Assembly: GCA_918797485.1 (NCBI GenBank)
Contig: CAKKNE010000005.1
Coordinates: forward strand, 2,108,001 to 2,172,000
DNA length: 64,000 nt
Direction: 5' to 3'
DNA from: Pelagomonas calceolata
Lineage: Eukaryota > Sar > Pelagophyceae > Pelagomonadales > Pelagomonadaceae
Each line of letters begins with the position of its first letter. The first letter of the stretch is position 1. Shown in pieces: positions 1 through 9,500 of this stretch. Below the pieces are notes generated by a model. It did no database searches and was not told where the DNA came from. It saw only the letters and a program-made list of their open reading frames with translations. Position numbers and translations under genes: made by a program.

Positions 1-1
1 C

Positions 2-280
2 GGCTACGCGCCCTGCCCGCCGGACCCGAATCCCATCGTGTTTTTGGAGCAGATGCTGAGCTTCGGTTCGCCCACGGCCGTCGTTGGCGCACGCGCGGCC
101 GCGGGCCATGCCGTGTATGTCGCGGGCATGCTGCGCGCCGTCGGCGCGGCGCGCGGCGTCGACGTCGACCGCTACGCGTCACAACGCGAGCGAGCGAGGA
201 GGGTGATGGGCGAGTGGCTCTGCGGGAGCCGCGAGGCCGCGACGGAGCTCTCTGCTTCGCGTGATGTTTCTGTTGTGTAA
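2..280 (+). CDS. 3' end of an unrecognised protein-coding gene
   Basis: The frame is open from the left edge (GYAPCPPDPNPIVFLEQ...) and ends at TAA 278-280, giving about 92 C-terminal residues. The stretch is Ala/Arg/Val-rich with a possible amphipathic helix and no motif I recognise. The first in-frame start-like codon is GTG at 38, so the true start lies outside the window. It converges on the next gene with only 13 bp between the two stops. Calling it coding rests on the open frame to the edge and high third-position GC; function is unknown. Confidence 0.5.
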   Translation, partial: GYAPCPPDPNPIVFLEQMLSFGSPTAVVGARAAAGHAVYVAGMLRAVGAARGVDVDRYASQRERARRVMGEWLCGSREAATELSASRDVSVV

Positions 281-293
281 TTGCATGTCTTAC

Positions 294-1540
294 TCACCAC
301 ATCTCGGGGTGGAGCGACTTATGTTCCTTGATGATGCGCGCGCGGTGGCCGATTGGGACGCCCAGCTCGACCCAGTCGTCCCGCTCGAGCGCCGGGATCG
401 CCAGGAAGTCGACGCCGTTCGCCACGAACCCGCCGGCGTACTGCGGGAGCTCCAGCGCCGCCAGGAACGCCGAGATGTCCTTCGGGCGGGAAGCCGACGG
501 CGCCTCGACAGCGGCGGGCGCCGGCGCGGGCGCGGCGGCTGGCGACACCGGCGGCGGCGGAGCGTCTGCAGGCGCGGCGACGGGCGCCGGCGACACGTCT
601 GGCACGTCGTCGTCCTCCTCCACCAGCGGAATGATCGTCCGCTCGATGGCGCCGTCGTGGCGCTCGGACGAGCGACGGTCGCGGCCCGGCCGCCGCGGAA
701 CGCGCGGAACTCGCCGTGCGTGCGGCGCACCTTGATGACCTCGCCCGTCTGCCCCGTACCATTGACAGCGCCGACGCGGACGTCGTACCACGAGCCGGGC
801 CGCGTCACGCGCACGATGACGCCCTCGCCGCCCCCGACGAGGTCGACGCGATCCCCCACATCCGGCCGCGGCGCCTCGAAGAGCTCGTGCTCCGGGACGC
901 TCGGCGCGCTCTCTGGAACGGACTCCTCCTCGCTCGTCTCGGGCGCGCAGGCGGCGCAGAGCCAGTCGCCCTCCGGGACACGTTCCAAGCCCGCGCAGCG
1001 CAGGTGCACCTCGCCGTCGCAGCCGTCGCAGAGCAGCACCTCACTAGTTCCCTGCGTCGACCGGTTGCACACGAGGCACTGGTCGTCGAGGAGCTCGGGC
1101 TCGGCCGGCGGCTCCGCGGGCACCATGAAAGGTGCCGTTCTCCGCGCCCGCGCGGTGCCGCACATCTCGCACCGCGTGCGCGCGGCGCCGTTCGCGAAGG
1201 TGCAGGCGGTGCACGCCCAGCGCTCGCGGCGGACGCGCGGCGCGGCCGCAGCCGCGGGCGGGCGGCGGCGCGCGGCGAGGAGCGACGACGCGGCGAAGGG
1301 CAACGCCGTCGTGGGCCGCGTCACGCCGAGGCGCGGGCGCTTCTTGACGCGGCCGCCTGCGTGCGCGTCGACCGGTTCACGAGTGGGTGCCAGACGGCGC
1401 GTCGATGGCGCGGAGGCGACCATCACAGCCGCGCGGCCGTCGAAGCGCCGCGCGCGACATGATTGACTGATGCACTGGCGGGCGCCCGGGCTACCGTACG
1501 GCGGCGTAGAAGGCTTTGTGGGGTGGGCCGCGGCGTCCAT
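294..1540 (-). CDS. RanBP2 zinc finger - PHD finger - SAM domain protein
   Basis: From the N-terminus: a basic leader; a RanBP2-type zinc finger (WACTACTFANGAARTRCEMC); a PHD-like finger with Cys4-His-Cys3 spacing (CLVCNRS...LLCDGCDGEVHLRC...WLCAAC); an acidic/proline-rich linker; and a C-terminal SAM domain (ISAFLAALELPQYAGGF...WVELGVPIGHRARII). PHD fingers usually read histone tails and SAM domains oligomerise, so a chromatin role is inferred. Finger and SAM lie in different frames: the reading must switch between about 640 and 720, through a very short intron or a base error I cannot resolve. ATG 1540 is the longest start; ATG 1423 (MVASAPSTRR) is an alternative. Confidence 0.7.
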
Positions 1541-2067
1541 ATGGGGTCGCGGAGGCCGGGGACTTTCGTGTTTCGTGTGTTTCTGGTGCAGGGGTGCCCA
1601 GTGCTCAATCTACTGGGCAAGCCCTGGTCGGCGGTGCCTGCGTCGGTGGGCGCTCGCTCGCGCGCTCGCGGGCGCGGGCCGGGGCAGCGACGCGGGTGTC
1701 CTACGCGTCCACGAGCTTAGTGAAGAGCACTCTCTTGTGATTTTCGGCTCGATCACTTAGAATTTGCGACGCGTCGCAGGCCTCCCCGCGCGTCTCGGAG
1801 AGGTCTCCGAGCGGGCCCACCGGACTAGAGACCAATGTATCCGCTTCTGTAGCTCCTCCAAAAAAACCCGCGTGTTAAAGCACAACCCGGACCAAGACGA
1901 CTGCCGCAATTACCAGCACTCCTATAGCGAGGCCTGGCGAGCACTGCGCAGCGAGCCCACCGCCTGTTTTGTCAGGTGACAAGGTTTGCCCCTTGGTAAT
2001 TGTCTTTGCATCTGGCTGGATTGGGCAGCCGCTGTCTTGATAATGGCCAGGATCGCGTGAACCGGCC
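1541..2067. other. Intergenic gap between divergent genes
   Basis: No convincing coding sequence. There is a short perfect hairpin at 1794-1811 (8-bp arms around GG). A minus-strand frame at 1875-2069 would encode 64 residues ending in a hydrophobic segment, but it overlaps the kinase leader and has no other support. The dispersed promoter palindrome seen elsewhere in the window is absent. Confidence 0.5.
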
Positions 2068-3357
2068 ATGTCGTCGGCCCTCAGGAAGCTCCTGCCCAAG
2101 TACCTCCAGGGCACTGGCAGCCACACGGACCTCAGCTCGACCTGGGCCCAGCAGGACGCGCTTCCGCCCTGCGTACCCGCTGATTCCTTGCTGACGGAGA
2201 CGCGCGTGGGGCCGTACGAGGTGCTGAGGCGGCTGGGCGACGGCGAGTTCTCGACGGTCGTCGAGTGCCGCGCGGGCGCGGCGCCCGAGACGTACGCGCT
2301 CAAGGTGATTGGGAAGGCGAAGGTCCTGCGGCCGTCATCGATCGTCAAGTCGATTCGAAACATCGGCCGCGTGAACCGCGAGGTCAAGGCCATGCGCGCG
2401 GCGAACCACGCGGGGATCTGTCGGTTGTTCGACGTGATGCAGACGCCGTCTCATATCTATCTCGTTTTGGAGAAAGGAGATAGGGATTTATACGCGCTCA
2501 TCGACGACTACCCGGGCGGCTGCCCGGAGACCGTCGTGAAGAGCGCCACGAGGGTTCTAGTTTTAGCTTTGAGACATTGCCACAACGCGAAGATCGCGCA
2601 TAGGGATATCAAGCCCGAGAATATATTAGTGTGTGGCGACCCGCAAACTTGGCACCAGAACCCCGACGCCGGCATTGTTAAATTATGCGACTTTGGGCTG
2701 TGTGCGGACATTCCCGAGGACGGGGGGCTCCTGTCGGACTTTGTTGGAAGTCCGGGCTTCTTCGCGCCCGAGCTGTTGCAGCGACCGGCCTACGACGGCG
2801 CCCGGGCGGACTTGTTCAGCTTGGGCGCGGTCATGGTGGAGTTGATCTTTGGCCACGACTTTTTTGGAGCCGTGTGGTACCCGGCCTACGAGAGCTTCCT
2901 CCAGGTGGATAGCTTCGCGGCGGCCCTCGCGGAGGCCCTCGTGCGTGTCAGGTGCGGTCCGGCGGACCGGCCGCCGGCCGCGCCGCCCGTCCAAGCGTTG
3001 TTGAATGGGTTGCTGGAGGTCGTGCCCGAACGTCGAAGCACCGTAGCGGAGCTCTGCGAGGAGCCATATTTCGAGCTCATGCGGGGCGGCCCCGAGGACT
3101 CGTCGCTGCTGAGTCTGACCTTCGACCAGGCAAACGGCAAGCCTAGCGACGCCAAGCCGGCGAAGCGACGGCCGCGGAGCGCCGGGCGGACGCTCCGCGC
3201 GTCGTTCGCGGCGCCGGTGGCGGCCAGGGCGCCGGCGCCGGCCGGGGCCCGCCCGGCGCCGACCGGGCCGTTCCCGCCGCGCAAGGTGACGCCGCCGCTG
3301 GCCGAGGGCGTGCCTCCGAAGGACTGGGCGCGGACGTCCTTCGCCGTCGCGCCCTGA
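2068..3357 (+). CDS. Serine/threonine protein kinase
   Basis: A 429-residue protein with one complete eukaryotic kinase domain at about residues 50-335. Visible motifs are the glycine loop LGDGEFSTVV, the ATP-binding lysine in YALKVIGK, the catalytic loop HRDIKPEN (Asp about 180), DFG (about 208) and an APE-type segment SPGFFAPELL. An Asp directly before Lys-Pro-Glu-Asn and the overall spacing fit CAMK/CHK-like Ser/Thr kinases; the subfamily is inferred. The C-terminal 90 residues are Pro/Ala/Arg-rich and probably disordered. Start at ATG 2068 gives a 60-residue leader before the domain. Single exon. No regulatory domain is visible, so the substrate cannot be guessed. Confidence 0.88.
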   Translation: MSSALRKLLPKYLQGTGSHTDLSSTWAQQDALPPCVPADSLLTETRVGPYEVLRRLGDGEFSTVVECRAGAAPETYALKVIGKAKVLRPSSIVKSIRNIGRVNREVKAMRAANHAGICRLFDVMQTPSHIYLVLEKGDRDLYALIDDYPGGCPETVVKSATRVLVLALRHCHNAKIAHRDIKPENILVCGDPQTWHQNPDAGIVKLCDFGLCADIPEDGGLLSDFVGSPGFFAPELLQRPAYDGARADLFSLGAVMVELIFGHDFFGAVWYPAYESFLQVDSFAAALAEALVRVRCGPADRPPAAPPVQALLNGLLEVVPERRSTVAELCEEPYFELMRGGPEDSSLLSLTFDQANGKPSDAKPAKRRPRSAGRTLRASFAAPVAARAPAPAGARPAPTGPFPPRKVTPPLAEGVPPKDWARTSFAVAP

Positions 3358-3747
3358 CTTCTTTTCTTCGCTTGCTTGGTTTTTCCTTGGTTTTCTAAAC
3401 GTTCTTTGTATATATCACTTGTATACGGCGCGGCGCGGGCGTCGGCGCGGCGCGAGACCAAAAAAAGACGGGGACGGCGGGGGCCGCCGCAGAGATCTCT
3501 CCGGGCCGCGCGGGGCCCCGCGAGGCGTGCACGGCCTTTCCCCCTCATCACGTGACTCGCTAAACAACTGCTGCTCTTCAGGGTGCACCTTCGTCAGGCG
3601 AGCCCGCGGCGGGGGCGGAGCGATTTGATAGGAGCCGGGCTGCCCTGCGCACCGGCCGGCGACGGCGCCGGCAACCCGAAAGCCGCCGCGCGCGCGCCGG
3701 GCCGGCCTTGGCCTTTTTTCGCTACTCCCAGCTGAATAAGCGGCGAA
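3358..3747. other. Intergenic gap with no gene seen
   Basis: The first 60 bp after the kinase stop are T-rich (probable 3' UTR, with TGTATATATCACTTGTATAC at 3407-3426). The rest is very GC-rich with many short self-complementary GGCC/GCCGGC runs. Open frames here are low-complexity Arg/Ala/Gly translations and are not credible. Confidence 0.5.
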
Positions 3748-5877
3748 ATGGCGGCGCGGGCCCACGGCTCGAAACCCAAATCGAATGGGAACAAGAACGC
3801 GTCCGTCGTGTCCTACGACAAGGCGAGCTTCGAGTCGCTGGATGGCAGCTGCGCGTCGAGCGAGTCGCACATCATCTCCCCCCATCCAGGGTCGCGCGAA
3901 CTGCCGCCGAGCCGCGACGAGCGCGTGGACGGCTGGCTGCGGTCGACGCTGCGCACGGAGGAGCCGGTCCAGCCGGCGGCGCGGGCTTCAGTAACAGGCG
4001 GGGACCTCATCGCGGCGGCCGCCGCGGGCGACCTCGAGGCGCTGCGGCGGGCGTCTCCGTCGGGCGTTGATGAGGGAAATTTTGATGGGAGGACCTGTTT
4101 ACACCTCGCGGCGTCGAATGGTAGATTGGACGTCGTCGCGTGTCTGGTGGACGAGCTCGGCGCCGCGACCAACGTCGTTGATAGGTGGGGCGGCACGCCG
4201 CTCGACGACGCCGTCCGCCATTCGCATGCGGAGGTCAAGGAGTTCCTGGAGGGGCGCGGCGCGGTGCGGGGCGTGTCGCAGCCGGGCGAGTGGGACGAGG
4301 GCGCTGACTTATGTGACGCGGCCGTCAAGGGCGACACGAGTAGATTGAGGCGGTTAGCTCAACAAAAGCAAAAGGGCAGCAACCAGGCGGACTACGACGG
4401 GAGATGTGCCTTACACCTAGCGGCCTGTGCCGGGCGGCTCGACGTCGTCAAATTGCTGGTTGAGGAGCTCGGGGCTGCTTTAGATGTCTCAGATCGGTGG
4501 AAGGGCACGCCGTTGGACGATGCGGAGCGCGAGGGCCAGGAGCACGTGGCGGCGTACCTCCTCGCAAGGGGCGCGCCGCGCGGCTTCCGCGCAAGGGGCA
4601 GCAGCTTGGCGCGGCGGTCGCGCGGCTCGCTGACGGACCTGCCCGAGGAACTAGATGATGTCGAGGAACTCGATGACGTCGACGTGCAGGTGCGAGTGAC
4701 GGAGGCGTGGCTCGCCGCGCTGCGGGAACGCAAGTACGTCGAGAAGTTCGACGCCGACGCGGAAGACGACGCGAGCGACGCGGCGATGCCTTTGTTTAAG
4801 CCCGGTTCCGTGATTGCGGAGTCCGTCGAGTTTGACGTGGACAGCTGGGAGTACGACGTGATTAAGCTCCATGAGCAGACAAATGGCCACTCGTTGGCGG
4901 TCGTCGGGGCGCGTTTGTTACAAAGGCACTCCCTCATTGAGCGATGTTCACTAGATACCAAGGTAGTACAAAACTTCTTCGCGGCCGTCGAGGCGAACTA
5001 CGGCGGAAACCCGTACCACAACTCGCAGCACGCGGCCGATGTAAGTGTTGGCGTCCACTTATTTTTGACGGAGCACGGGTTGATGGAGACGCGGTTTTCC
5101 GATCCCGTGGCTTGTCTAGCTGTTATATTGGCGGGCGTCGTGCACGACTTCGCGCACCCCGGCACCACCAATCCCCACGAGGTCAAGGCCGCCACGAAAC
5201 GACATAAAGCTTTCGGCGACTCCGGCGTGCTCGAGAAGTTTCACGTGCGGGCGGCCTTCGCGCTCATGCGCGATGCCCGGCTCAATATCTTGGCGCCGTT
5301 GGATCACGCGGGCTACGCACGAGCGAGGCGGACGATGGTCAAGGCCATCCTGGCGACGGACCTGGGACGGCACATGGCTTATGTGGAACGATTAAATGAG
5401 ATGGCCCTGGTCGAGGGCTCGCGGTCGCACTCGAACCGGGTCAATTCGTCGAAGGAGCAGACGTGGACCTCGCCGTTGCTAGATCCTGAAAAATGTGGAA
5501 GAGATTTAGTAGCGGCCGTGGCGCTGAAGTTTGCTGATCTCGGCCACGCCTGCAAGCGGAGAAATCTCCACGAGGAATGGACGGCGCGGATCACGAACGA
5601 GTTCTGGACGCTCGGTGAAAGGGAACGACACTTGGGCGTGGCCGTCTCGCCCTTATGCGATCGGGAGAAGGACATCGACGTGGCCAAGAGCCAGGTCGGC
5701 TTCTTCTCGTTCATTTGTTTGCCCTTTTTTGCGGTGGTGGCCGACTTGGTCGACCCGGACTGGCAGCTGCTGGCGCGGCTGCGCCAGAATTTGAGGTACT
5801 GGCAGAACAAGAAGAACGCGGAGCGGTGGCTCGCCACCGCCCAGCTGCAGGGCCCGCTGCAACGGCCCGTCTCCTGA
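3748..5877 (+). CDS. Ankyrin-repeat 3',5'-cyclic nucleotide phosphodiesterase
   Basis: A 709-residue protein. Two ankyrin blocks (about residues 90-175 and 185-275, each with a CLHLAA/CALHLAA helix, a VVxxLVEELGAA turn and a GTPLDDA start) precede a class I PDE domain at about 380-695. The metal-binding HD signature is complete: HNSQHAADV (His 424, His 428), HDFAHPG (His 466, Asp 467) and DLGHACK (Asp 597). The late helix FFSFICLPFFAVV matches the family's substrate-pocket helix. It should hydrolyse cAMP and/or cGMP; specificity cannot be read. The ankyrin repeats probably tether or regulate the enzyme. ATG 3748 is the first in frame. Single exon. A perfect stem-loop follows the stop within 2 bp. 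Confidence 0.92.
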   Translation: MAARAHGSKPKSNGNKNASVVSYDKASFESLDGSCASSESHIISPHPGSRELPPSRDERVDGWLRSTLRTEEPVQPAARASVTGGDLIAAAAAGDLEALRRASPSGVDEGNFDGRTCLHLAASNGRLDVVACLVDELGAATNVVDRWGGTPLDDAVRHSHAEVKEFLEGRGAVRGVSQPGEWDEGADLCDAAVKGDTSRLRRLAQQKQKGSNQADYDGRCALHLAACAGRLDVVKLLVEELGAALDVSDRWKGTPLDDAEREGQEHVAAYLLARGAPRGFRARGSSLARRSRGSLTDLPEELDDVEELDDVDVQVRVTEAWLAALRERKYVEKFDADAEDDASDAAMPLFKPGSVIAESVEFDVDSWEYDVIKLHEQTNGHSLAVVGARLLQRHSLIERCSLDTKVVQNFFAAVEANYGGNPYHNSQHAADVSVGVHLFLTEHGLMETRFSDPVACLAVILAGVVHDFAHPGTTNPHEVKAATKRHKAFGDSGVLEKFHVRAAFALMRDARLNILAPLDHAGYARARRTMVKAILATDLGRHMAYVERLNEMALVEGSRSHSNRVNSSKEQTWTSPLLDPEKCGRDLVAAVALKFADLGHACKRRNLHEEWTARITNEFWTLGERERHLGVAVSPLCDREKDIDVAKSQVGFFSFICLPFFAVVADLVDPDWQLLARLRQNLRYWQNKKNAERWLATAQLQGPLQRPVS

Positions 5878-5878
5878 G

Positions 5879-5916
5879 CACCCGTTGCATCGCGTGCGAA
5901 CGCGATGCAACGGGTG
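5879..5916 (+). other. Perfect 16-bp stem-loop just after the PDE stop codon
   Basis: Arms at 5879-5894 and 5901-5916 are exact reverse complements around a 6-base loop (TGCGAA), one base after TGA 5875-5877. It would form a stable hairpin at the start of the 3' UTR. Histone-type 3' processing or mRNA stability are possible roles; both are inference. Confidence 0.75.
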
Positions 5917-6142
5917 CCGGACATTTATTTTCATGTCGCGCTCATCGACGCGCCCTGATTTCATGAAGGAGACTTAGGCCGTGGGCGCCACGTGCCACGG
6001 CCCGTCTCCCGACTCCCCCGCCAGCGACGCCGCCCCCGCAGGACTGCCTCTCGGTAGTTTAACCCCGCGGCGGCGACGCCCCCTTCCCCCACCTGCTTGA
6101 TGTGCACATAGTAAACTTAATTCCTGATCAATCTCTATTGTT

Positions 6143-6164
6143 ACGGTGCTAGACTAGTGGGCGG
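6143..6164 (+). repeat. Dispersed GGTGCTAGGACTAGTGGGCG element, copy 1
   Basis: Same 22-23 bp word as at 6232, 10424 and (reverse strand) 61352; this copy lacks one G of the central GGACTAG. Confidence 0.75.
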
Positions 6165-6231
6165 AAACCGCGCGTCGCCGATTCATCGGCGTCGCGCGTG
6201 CCCTGTTTTGAGAGATTTGCTAAGTAATGTT

Positions 6232-6254
6232 ACGGTGCTAGGACTAGTGGGCGG
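6232..6254 (+). repeat. Dispersed GGTGCTAGGACTAGTGGGCG element, copy 2
   Basis: Full-length copy 290-310 bp upstream of the RAP gene's ATG, in the sense of that gene and followed by GAGCG as at 10424. Confidence 0.8.
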
Positions 6255-6373
6255 AGCGTACGTCTACCATCTACGGTGCTGAACTGGTGCTAGTGTGTCT
6301 ACAACGGTAGTCTCGCCCGAGGAGAAAAGAGGGCGCGGATCGCAGTCCCGGAAGGGTTGCTTGACGTTGCGGA

Positions 6374-6382
6374 TTATAAAAA
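6374..6382 (+). promoter_or_regulatory. TATA-like box of the RAP-domain gene
   Basis: TTATAAAAA in otherwise GC-rich sequence, about 160 bp upstream of ATG 6544. Transcription start not determined. Confidence 0.4.
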
Positions 6383-6543
6383 GTTGCAAGTGATTGTCGC
6401 AGCAACTTGCGCGCACTCCCTCCGCTTGCATTGCTGAACTGAGCCACGAGAGCGGTTTCGCAGAGCGGGCTTCAGAGAGCGGTCGAGCCAGTCGGCAGCG
6501 ACCGCGCACGCAGTGACGAGCAGCGAGTCGCGCAAGGCCAGCC

Positions 6544-9500
6544 ATGGGCGGCCCCTACGGTGGTGGCGGCTCCTACGGTGGCGGCAATTACGGCAAAGGC
6601 GGCGGTGGCTACGGCTCCCCGCAGGGCGGCCACGGCAAGGGCTACGGGGGCCCGCCTCGGGATAACTATGGAGGAGGCAAGGGCGGCTACGGCCAAGGGA
6701 ACTACGGTGGAGGCAAGGACGGAGGCGGCAAGGGCTACGGCCGCGGCGGCGGCCAGCCGTACGGGCGGGGCGGCGGCTACGCGCCCGGCAAGGGCCCCTA
6801 CGACCCGCGGTCGCCCAACGCGGGCAAGGGCAAAGGTGGCGGCTTCCGCGCGGGCGGCGGCGGCAGCAAGGGCGGCGTGGGGGCGCCGATGACCCCCGAG
6901 GACGCGCGCCTGAACAGCGAAATTACAAGGATGCCCAAGGGCCAGGGGCCCCAGGGCTTACTCCGGTTACTGAGCCAGGCCGGCGACCTGAGGAAAGCGA
7001 ACCCCGTGGTGCTGGCGGGTGCCTTGCATCGCCTGTCGAAGATGGGTTTTCAGGCTCGAGGTCGATTAGATCCGGTCTTCAAGGGTTTATTAGATTCGAC
7101 AGAGGCGCAATTATCGAACGCGGACCAGTGGTCGTCGAGGCATCTCGTGAACGCGGCGTACGCCGTGGCCAAGCTGAGAGTGACGCCCCAGGACACTCGA
7201 GCTTACAATGCCTTCGCGCAAGCTTCCTCCCAGCGGCTGCAGCACTTCAACGCCCAGGACATCTCGAATTTGAGTCCGTAACAGTGTCCGCGAGTCTCGC
7301 CCGAAACGCGCTCGAAATCGGAGGCGAGTCGCGTCGATGGCGTAACTAGCTCCCCGCGCGCAGGCTGGGCCTTTGCCACCGCCGACGCGCGCGATCCCGA
7401 CATAATACAGGTCGTCGCCCAGCTCCCGAAGCACGCCCACGCCAAATTATCCACGTTTACGTCGCAGGGCCTGGCGAACACGTGCTGGGCCCTCGCGACG
7501 CTCGGCGTCGGCTCCGCGGAGGACTTGACGCCCTTCGCTAGAGAGATAGAAGCTAGAGCGGACGAGTTCAAGCCCCAGGTACGTCTTTTTTTCTTGTTGA
7601 TGTCATTCGTACTGTATAGGAATTGTCAAATGCCATGTGGGCCTTCGCGCGGCTGCAGATCCCCGACGAGCGCTTCTTCGATTTGCTGGGCGACATGTGC
7701 GTGCGCAAGATGGAGCTGTTTAATGCGCAGAACCTGACGAACGTCGTCCGCCGGCTGTGTGGAAATCAACCAGTGGTCGGGTGCACTCATGTCTGAATCG
7801 AGTGGTGTAAGACCCACATCGCCACGCCGTCGAGCCGGCGTCGCGTCGATGGCGTGGAGGTCATGATTGATTCACGCAGGTCTGGGCCTACGCGACGGTG
7901 GGCCTGCGGCACGAGCGCTGCTTCGCGGCGACGGTGGCCTGCTCCCTACGAGCGTTGGACGGCTTCAACGCCCAGAACCTCAGCAATACGATCTGGGCCT
8001 ACGCGCGGAGCGAGTTCTACTCCCCCAACCTGATCGCGGCCATCGCCGCGCGGACGGCGCGCTCGCGGCGTCCCGTTTCTTTTTTGAGGACGAGGCCGTT
8101 TTTGACGGAAACGGACATGCGCCCCGCAGGCGTCCAAGCTCCACGAGTTTAATTGCCAAAATTTGTCGAACACGGCCTGGGCCATCGGGCGACGAGTGAG
8201 CGAAGGTCCCGAGGTGAAGCATCCCGCGGAGAAGGCCGTCTACCACCGAGCACTCACGCTCATCGTGCAGGAGGCTCATCGAAGACTAGACGAGATGGAG
8301 GCCCAAAACTTAGTATCGTTGGGCTACGCTATTGTTATTTCGAACTTCGAGGCGCCGGATTTCCTCTTCAGAGCACTACCGGAACGCTTGGCGAAAGTTT
8401 GTGGTAGAGCCAACGCCCAGGATCTGTCGAACGCGGTCTGGGCCACGGCCAAGGTCGGCGGTGGGAACTCTGATCAGACGGGAGCGAGGACCTTCTTCAT
8501 CGTCGAGGAAGAGGTCCTGAGAAGAGGTGCTGCCCGCTTAGAAAACCCGCAAAACATCAGTAATACCGCCTGGGCCTTCGCGAAGGCCGGCCAAGGTAGT
8601 GATGGTCTCTGGGCTTTACTCGCCGATGCGGCTACGCGACGCATGTCGCAGTTCAAGGCCCAGAACTGCTCCAATACCTTATACGCCTTCGCCGTCGCAC
8701 AGAGAAAAGACCACCACGCCCTCTTCGAGGCCGTGTCTCGGGAGATCCTACAGCGCGCGGAAACTGACCTAGGCAGCCAAGACCTCGCGAACATGTCCTG
8801 GGCCTTGGCTACGCTTGGGTTCGTGATGCCCGAGGATGACGGGGGACGGGGCACGTTGCAGAAGCGAGGAGGTGTTACAAATAACGTCACTACCGCTCCG
8901 TGGTTGGGACCGACGTTGGAGGCGTTGTCGCGAGGCGCCCAGCGCAGCTGTCGAAAGTTCAACCCGCAGCACCTCGCGAACACGGCCTGGCGCGCTCCCC
9001 GTGTCTGATCTGCACGCCGTCGACGCGACGCCATACTCGTACGACGCGCCATCGACGACGCGTATCCCGCGCAGGGCCTACGCCAAGCTTAACAAACGAG
9101 ACCCGCAGCTCATGGAGCACATCGCGCGCGCCGCCGAGCCCATTCTGGATTCATTTAAACCTCAAGAAATTAGCAATATGACCTACGCCTTCGCGAAGAC
9201 GCAATCGGCGCGAGGTTCGGAGTTTCTATTCGCGTCGATAGCCAAACAAGTTACTCGTAGAGTAGAAGAGTTCGGCCCGCAAGACGTCAGCAACACGCTC
9301 TGGGCCTTTGCGGCCTCGGACGCGCCGTTGGGCACGGATCTGTTTGTGGCCTGTGCACCGATAGTAGCGAGAAATATGCGGAATCAAAAAATGGACTGGA
9401 GAACACCTCAAAGAGTAGCAACAGTAGCTTGGTCGTATGCGCGAGCCGCCGTGTATGCTCCGGACTTGTTTCAAGCTTTGGCGGATGCGGCGTTAGCTAT

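Larger units (their letters stand above)
5878..6543. other. Intergenic gap with two copies of a dispersed repeat and a TATA box
   Basis: Contains the PDE stem-loop, two tandemly oriented copies of the GGTGCTAGGACTAGTGGGCG element (6143-6164, 6232-6254), an 11/12-bp imperfect hairpin near 6169-6196, a partial copy of the promoter palindrome near 6289-6307 and a TATA-like box at 6374-6382. No coding frame of note. Confidence 0.6.

Noticed and set aside
261-1466. 401-residue plus-strand frame
   Set aside because: Antisense to the zinc finger-PHD gene; Arg/Ser-rich, no domain; shadow of GC-rich coding DNA.
1875-2069. Minus-strand frame of 64 residues ending in a hydrophobic helix
   Set aside because: Overlaps the kinase leader, no second line of support; kept only as a note.
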